Positions 7,079 to 9,957 of a stretch of 9,957 nt of DNA are shown in pieces. The notes below the pieces were generated by a model, which saw nothing but the letters and a program-made list of their open reading frames with translations, was not told the DNA's origin and did not search any database. The stretch spans positions 1 through 9,957 of the forward strand of contig CANHPI010000074.1 in assembly GCA_947462425.1 (NCBI GenBank), given 5' to 3'. The stretch comes from Bacteroidota bacterium (GTDB lineage Bacteria > Bacteroidota > Bacteroidia > B-17B0 > B-17BO). The translations under genes and the position numbers were made by a program. Every line of letters starts with the position of its first letter. Within the stretch, counting starts at the first letter, position 1.

Positions 7079-8572
7079 ATGAAGCTAAATTTATACATAT
7101 TACTATGTTGTTTTGCATCAGTAATAAATTTGAGAGGGCAGACAATTAAACGAAATTTATTGTTTGCAAATGCTATACCTTTTCATCATCATATATACAC
7201 TTATGGCTATGAGCAATCTAAAAGTAGTTTGATTTTTAAATGCTATTTGTATAGTTATAAATTACAACTCCAAGACAGCATATCTTTTATGTTAGGAAAA
7301 CATACACCCACTGATTATTTAGAAATTAGTGCTGACACTTTACATGATGTTTTAAACTTTTACTTTCAACTAGCCAATCAAAAAAATGTTGTGACATTAT
7401 TAAGATTAAATGATACGTTAGAGAAAATAACTTCTACCGAAAATTATGATGCCAATCATATAAATTCGTTAACAGCTTTTGATGATGAAAAATATGAACA
7501 CAAAAAAGATATGTATATCATCAGAACAACTAAAGATAGTATAGGAAAACAATTTTATTTATCTAAGTATCAAATTAAAACAATAGATAAGCCTTTTGAA
7601 TATGATTACAAATGGCAATTTGCATTTGAAAAAAAATACATTCATAGAGCATCGGTTATTTATGCCGATTCAAGTCTGGTATTAGTTTATGCACATGTAT
7701 TTGATGGATTAAAAAAGGGGCAGTGGATATTGCGTATAAATGCCAAAACCGGCGAAATCATTAAAGGAACAAAACTAAGTGCTAAAAGTGATACGCGACA
7801 CTTTTTACTTTCGAATGTAGTAGTAGATAAAAAATCGAAAAGCATAGATGTGATTGGAAGTATATATGATGCGAACATGATAGACTTTAAAAACAACTCT
7901 TTTGATTTTACAAATCAAGCAAAAAATCACAAATTATTTTTAGTAACCATTGATAGTTTAGGAGATGTCATTACAAGAACCGAAAAAGTATTTCCGTTAC
8001 CAACACAAACAAAATCAGTTGAAGGACTAAAATCATTTCATGTAAAAATTAGAGAATTTAAAAAATTAAAAGATAATAATTTTGATGTTTGGTTAGATAT
8101 ATATGAGCAAAGTAAACCATTGATTCTTTGTTATTACAGTTCATGGAACATAAAAGTTAGCGCTGAGGAGGAAGACTATATTTTTACGCCCTCAAAATTT
8201 TATATAAGTACCGCAGCTATTCCAGGTTATATTAGTTTTGCAAAAGGAGACACTTACGGGAAATTTATATTAAAAGATATTACCGAATATGATAAATTTA
8301 AATACCAACAACCATTAAATCAATATATAATTAATACCGGATTAGATGATTTAAATAACTCTTATTACATTCTTAAGAAAACAGATATAATATCATCAAC
8401 AAAAACCTACAATTATGTTTATATGGGTAAAAAGGGATTAGAAACTAAAATCATTTTAAAATCTGAACAAGGACAAAAATCAACTATTTATTTTTATAAA
8501 AAATTAGGTTATATAAGTTTTATAACTAACAAGGATAATACAGAATTTGAATTGAAGTTGAATACTCTTTAA
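7079..8572 (+). CDS. Secreted protein of unknown function, probably beta-rich
   Basis: I do not recognise this 497-residue protein. It begins with a signal peptide (MKLNLYILLCCFASVINLRG) and predicted cleavage before Gln21; Cys10 and Cys11 sit too far forward and without a lipobox, so it is not a lipoprotein. The mature part is rich in Tyr, Lys, Ile, Asn and Asp with alternating polar/aromatic strands. Two stretches resemble beta-propeller blades: QWILRINAKTGEIIKGTKL (about 216-234) and KLFLVTIDSLGDVITRTEKV (about 286-305), the latter like the 'LxxxxLDxxGxxxW' turn of propeller repeats. No catalytic motif, transmembrane anchor or C-terminal type IX sorting domain is evident. It is transcribed alone, divergent from the M49 peptidase with 92 bases between start codons. 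The ATG at 7079 is chosen because of the signal peptide and the promoter just upstream. No stem-type terminator follows; only a T-run abuts the stop. Confidence 0.8.
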   Translation: MKLNLYILLCCFASVINLRGQTIKRNLLFANAIPFHHHIYTYGYEQSKSSLIFKCYLYSYKLQLQDSISFMLGKHTPTDYLEISADTLHDVLNFYFQLANQKNVVTLLRLNDTLEKITSTENYDANHINSLTAFDDEKYEHKKDMYIIRTTKDSIGKQFYLSKYQIKTIDKPFEYDYKWQFAFEKKYIHRASVIYADSSLVLVYAHVFDGLKKGQWILRINAKTGEIIKGTKLSAKSDTRHFLLSNVVVDKKSKSIDVIGSIYDANMIDFKNNSFDFTNQAKNHKLFLVTIDSLGDVITRTEKVFPLPTQTKSVEGLKSFHVKIREFKKLKDNNFDVWLDIYEQSKPLILCYYSSWNIKVSAEEEDYIFTPSKFYISTAAIPGYISFAKGDTYGKFILKDITEYDKFKYQQPLNQYIINTGLDDLNNSYYILKKTDIISSTKTYNYVYMGKKGLETKIILKSEQGQKSTIYFYKKLGYISFITNKDNTEFELKLNTL

Positions 8573-8589
8573 TTTTTTTTATTCAAACA

Positions 8590-8667
8590 CTTTTTTGCTT
8601 CTCAAATTTTCGCATTTCTTTAATTACCATCTTAACAACTGTGAAATTATATTATAAAGCAAAAAAG
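8590..8667. repeat. 11-bp perfect inverted repeat with 56-base spacer
   Basis: CTTTTTTGCTT (8590-8600) and AAGCAAAAAAG (8657-8667) are exact reverse complements. The arms are mostly homopolymer, which lowers their significance, and no target duplication or transposase accompanies them. In RNA they could form a long-range stem downstream of the 7079 gene. Confidence 0.55.
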
Positions 8668-8682
8668 ATATTAATACTTTTT

Positions 8683-8690
8683 TACTTTTG
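8683..8690 (+). promoter_or_regulatory. Candidate -7 element upstream of a hairpin
   Basis: TACTTTTG matches TAnnTTTG perfectly and is identical to the -7 octamer immediately before queA. Transcription from it would start near 8695-8698, just ahead of the dyad at 8699-8713, and run toward queA. I see no clear -33 box, so it is a weak candidate. Confidence 0.35.
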
Positions 8691-8698
8691 ATTCACTA

Positions 8699-8713
8699 TA
8701 TGCCGTTGGCATA
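8699..8713 (+). promoter_or_regulatory. Perfect 6-bp dyad TATGCC-GTT-GGCATA (operator or 5' hairpin)
   Basis: TATGCC (8699-8704) and GGCATA (8708-8713) are exact reverse complements around a 3-base centre. It is the most GC-rich spot of a very AT-rich spacer and begins nine bases after a TAnnTTTG element. It could be a regulator-binding dyad at the transcription start or a hairpin at the 5' end of a queA leader. It contains a seven-codon mini-ORF, ATG to TAA (8700-8720), which I do not regard as a gene. Confidence 0.45.
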
Positions 8714-8754
8714 CAATTAAAATTTGTTTTATGGTCTTCTCGAAATACTTTTCC

Positions 8755-8787
8755 TTCGCAAATTTTTACTCTTTTTTATTACTTTTG
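8755..8787 (+). promoter_or_regulatory. Candidate queA promoter
   Basis: TACTTTTG (8780-8787) is a perfect TAnnTTTG; the best upstream partner is a degenerate TTCG (8755-8758) at a 21-base spacing. Seven bases separate the -7 element from the queA ATG at 8795, predicting an mRNA with almost no leader. Confidence 0.5.
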
Positions 8788-8794
8788 TAAACTT

Positions 8795-9957
8795 ATGGAA
8801 GCAAAAAAAATACGAATTCAAGACTTTTACTATGACTTACCAACTGACAGGATTGCTAAATATCCATTAGAAAAACGTGACTCATCAAAATTATTAATTT
8901 ATAAACACAAAACAATTTCCGAATCCGTATATTCTTCTTTAGAACAATATTTACCAAGTGAATCTATATTATTTTTTAATAACACAAAAGTAATTCCTGC
9001 ACGTTTATTTTTTAAAACTGATTCTGATAAACTCATTGAAGTTTTTTGTTTGGAACCAATGTCCTCTGATAACGATCCGTATCATGAGTTAAATAAAACA
9101 ACAACTTCTAAATGGAAGTGTATAGTTGGTGGGGCAGCAAAATGGAAAGATCAGTATGTAACATTAATTCATAGCCAAATAACTGTTAAAGCAGAAAAGA
9201 TTGAAAAAATAAACGATGTATTTATTATAAGATTTACTTGGGAACCTTGCGATAAAACATTTTCAGAAATTTTAGAAATTGCCGGTTCAATTCCAATTCC
9301 TCCCTATCTTAAAAGAAATACAGAAACAATTGATTTAATAAGATATCAAACCATTTACGCCCAAAATGCCGGCTCGGTTGCAGCTCCTACTGCCGGCTTA
9401 CATTTTACGAATTCTCTTTTAGAAAAAATAAAAGTTAAAAATTGTCAGATACAAAATGTAACGCTTCATGTTGGAGCAGGAACATTTAAACCAGTAAAGG
9501 CAAACACAATGGCTGAGCATGAAATGCACCAAGAGTATATTGATGTTGATATACAAACCATTAAAAATTTACTTACAAGTATACATCAATGCATTATTGC
9601 AGTTGGAACAACTTCGCTTAGAACATTGGAAAGTTTATATTGGATTGGTTTGAAAATCTATAAAAACCAAAACTTAACCCAACAAGAATTAAATATTGAA
9701 CAGTGGGATGCTTACCAAAATAACGAGCAATTAATTACAAAAGAAGATGCATTAGCTGCAATTATTAACTACTTAGAAAAAACAAATTCAAATAAATTAT
9801 ACGCTAAAACAGGAATTTTAATTACACCAGGTTACAATTTTAAAATTGTTAATGCTTTGATAACTAATTTTCATCAACCTGAAAGCACTTTAATTCTTCT
9901 AGTGGCAGCATTTACTGGTAACAATTGGAGAGAAATATACAATTACGCTCTAGAAAA
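8795..9957 (+). CDS. queA: S-adenosylmethionine:tRNA ribosyltransferase-isomerase QueA (3' end outside window)
   Basis: Transfers and isomerises the ribosyl group of S-adenosylmethionine onto preQ1 at the wobble base of tRNA, giving epoxyqueuosine, the penultimate step of queuosine synthesis; cytoplasmic. The frame stays open for 387 codons plus two bases to the right edge with no stop. Motifs in order: YDLPTDRIAKYP (13-24), NNTKVIPARL (62-71), VAAPTAGLHFT (195-205), HVGAGTFKPV (225-234), AVGTTSLRTLES (269-280) and TNFHQPESTLILLVAAF (357-373). The order and spacing match QueA throughout. The protein is longer than the E. coli enzyme (356) because of extra sequence around 93-130 and 285-330, which I recall as usual for the Bacteroidota branch. 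About 20-30 residues of the C-terminus, including the expected YRFxSYGD block, lie beyond the window. No preQ1 riboswitch is evident upstream. Confidence 0.95.
   Translation, partial: MEAKKIRIQDFYYDLPTDRIAKYPLEKRDSSKLLIYKHKTISESVYSSLEQYLPSESILFFNNTKVIPARLFFKTDSDKLIEVFCLEPMSSDNDPYHELNKTTTSKWKCIVGGAAKWKDQYVTLIHSQITVKAEKIEKINDVFIIRFTWEPCDKTFSEILEIAGSIPIPPYLKRNTETIDLIRYQTIYAQNAGSVAAPTAGLHFTNSLLEKIKVKNCQIQNVTLHVGAGTFKPVKANTMAEHEMHQEYIDVDIQTIKNLLTSIHQCIIAVGTTSLRTLESLYWIGLKIYKNQNLTQQELNIEQWDAYQNNEQLITKEDALAAIINYLEKTNSNKLYAKTGILITPGYNFKIVNALITNFHQPESTLILLVAAFTGNNWREIYNYALE

Noticed and set aside
8700..8720. Six-residue ORF MPLAYN upstream of queA as a regulatory leader peptide
   Set aside because: It is explained by the palindrome it lies in; no rare-codon run or attenuator structure follows.
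8731..8790. 19-residue hydrophobic mini-ORF (MVFSKYFSFANFYSFLLLL) before queA
   Set aside because: It runs through the predicted queA -7 element and is a natural by-product of T-rich promoter DNA; no start signal of its own.
8573..8794. preQ1 riboswitch upstream of queA
   Set aside because: No C-rich hairpin followed by an A-rich pseudoknot tail is visible, and the predicted leader is nearly absent.

Overview
The window is strongly AT-rich and reads as the chromosome of a Bacteroidota bacterium. Four things point there. Ribosome binding sites of the Shine-Dalgarno type are absent. Promoter-like elements match the Bacteroidota form (TTTG near -33, TAnnTTTG near -7). A TonB-dependent receptor carries an N-terminal carboxypeptidase-regulatory-like domain. 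Three predicted signal peptides all place Gln at the +1 position. Menaquinone appears to be made by the futalosine route (mqnC), which fits many non-Bacteroidales, low-GC environmental Bacteroidota; I cannot name a genus.

Layout: (1) Positions 1-4591 hold a tight plus-strand gene run with gaps of 11, 10 and 2 bases: mqnC (5' end outside the window), a short-chain dehydrogenase/reductase, a small secreted four-cysteine protein of the 'YCGGA' type, and a TonB-dependent outer-membrane receptor. A strong hairpin terminator at 4723-4757 closes the run. (2) Positions 4896-6986, minus strand, encode a lipoprotein of the dipeptidyl-peptidase III (M49) zinc metallopeptidase family, convergent with the receptor. 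(3) A 92-base divergent promoter region separates it from an unrecognised secreted 497-residue protein (7079-8572, plus). (4) A 222-base intergenic stretch with several small structured elements precedes queA (8795 to the right edge, plus), which runs off the window without a stop.

How the genes work together: mqnC and queA are housekeeping enzymes (menaquinone and queuosine-tRNA synthesis). The secreted protein and the receptor, only two bases apart, look like a cell-envelope pair riding in the mqnC-SDR transcription unit. The M49 lipoprotein would act outside the cytoplasm on peptides. Nothing here is a mobile element, CRISPR array, phage or recognisable defence system. The most interesting points are the small cysteine protein/receptor pair, the two genes whose -7 elements lie only 6-7 bases before the ATG (predicted leaderless mRNAs), and the cluster of dyads and duplicated -7 octamers upstream of queA.
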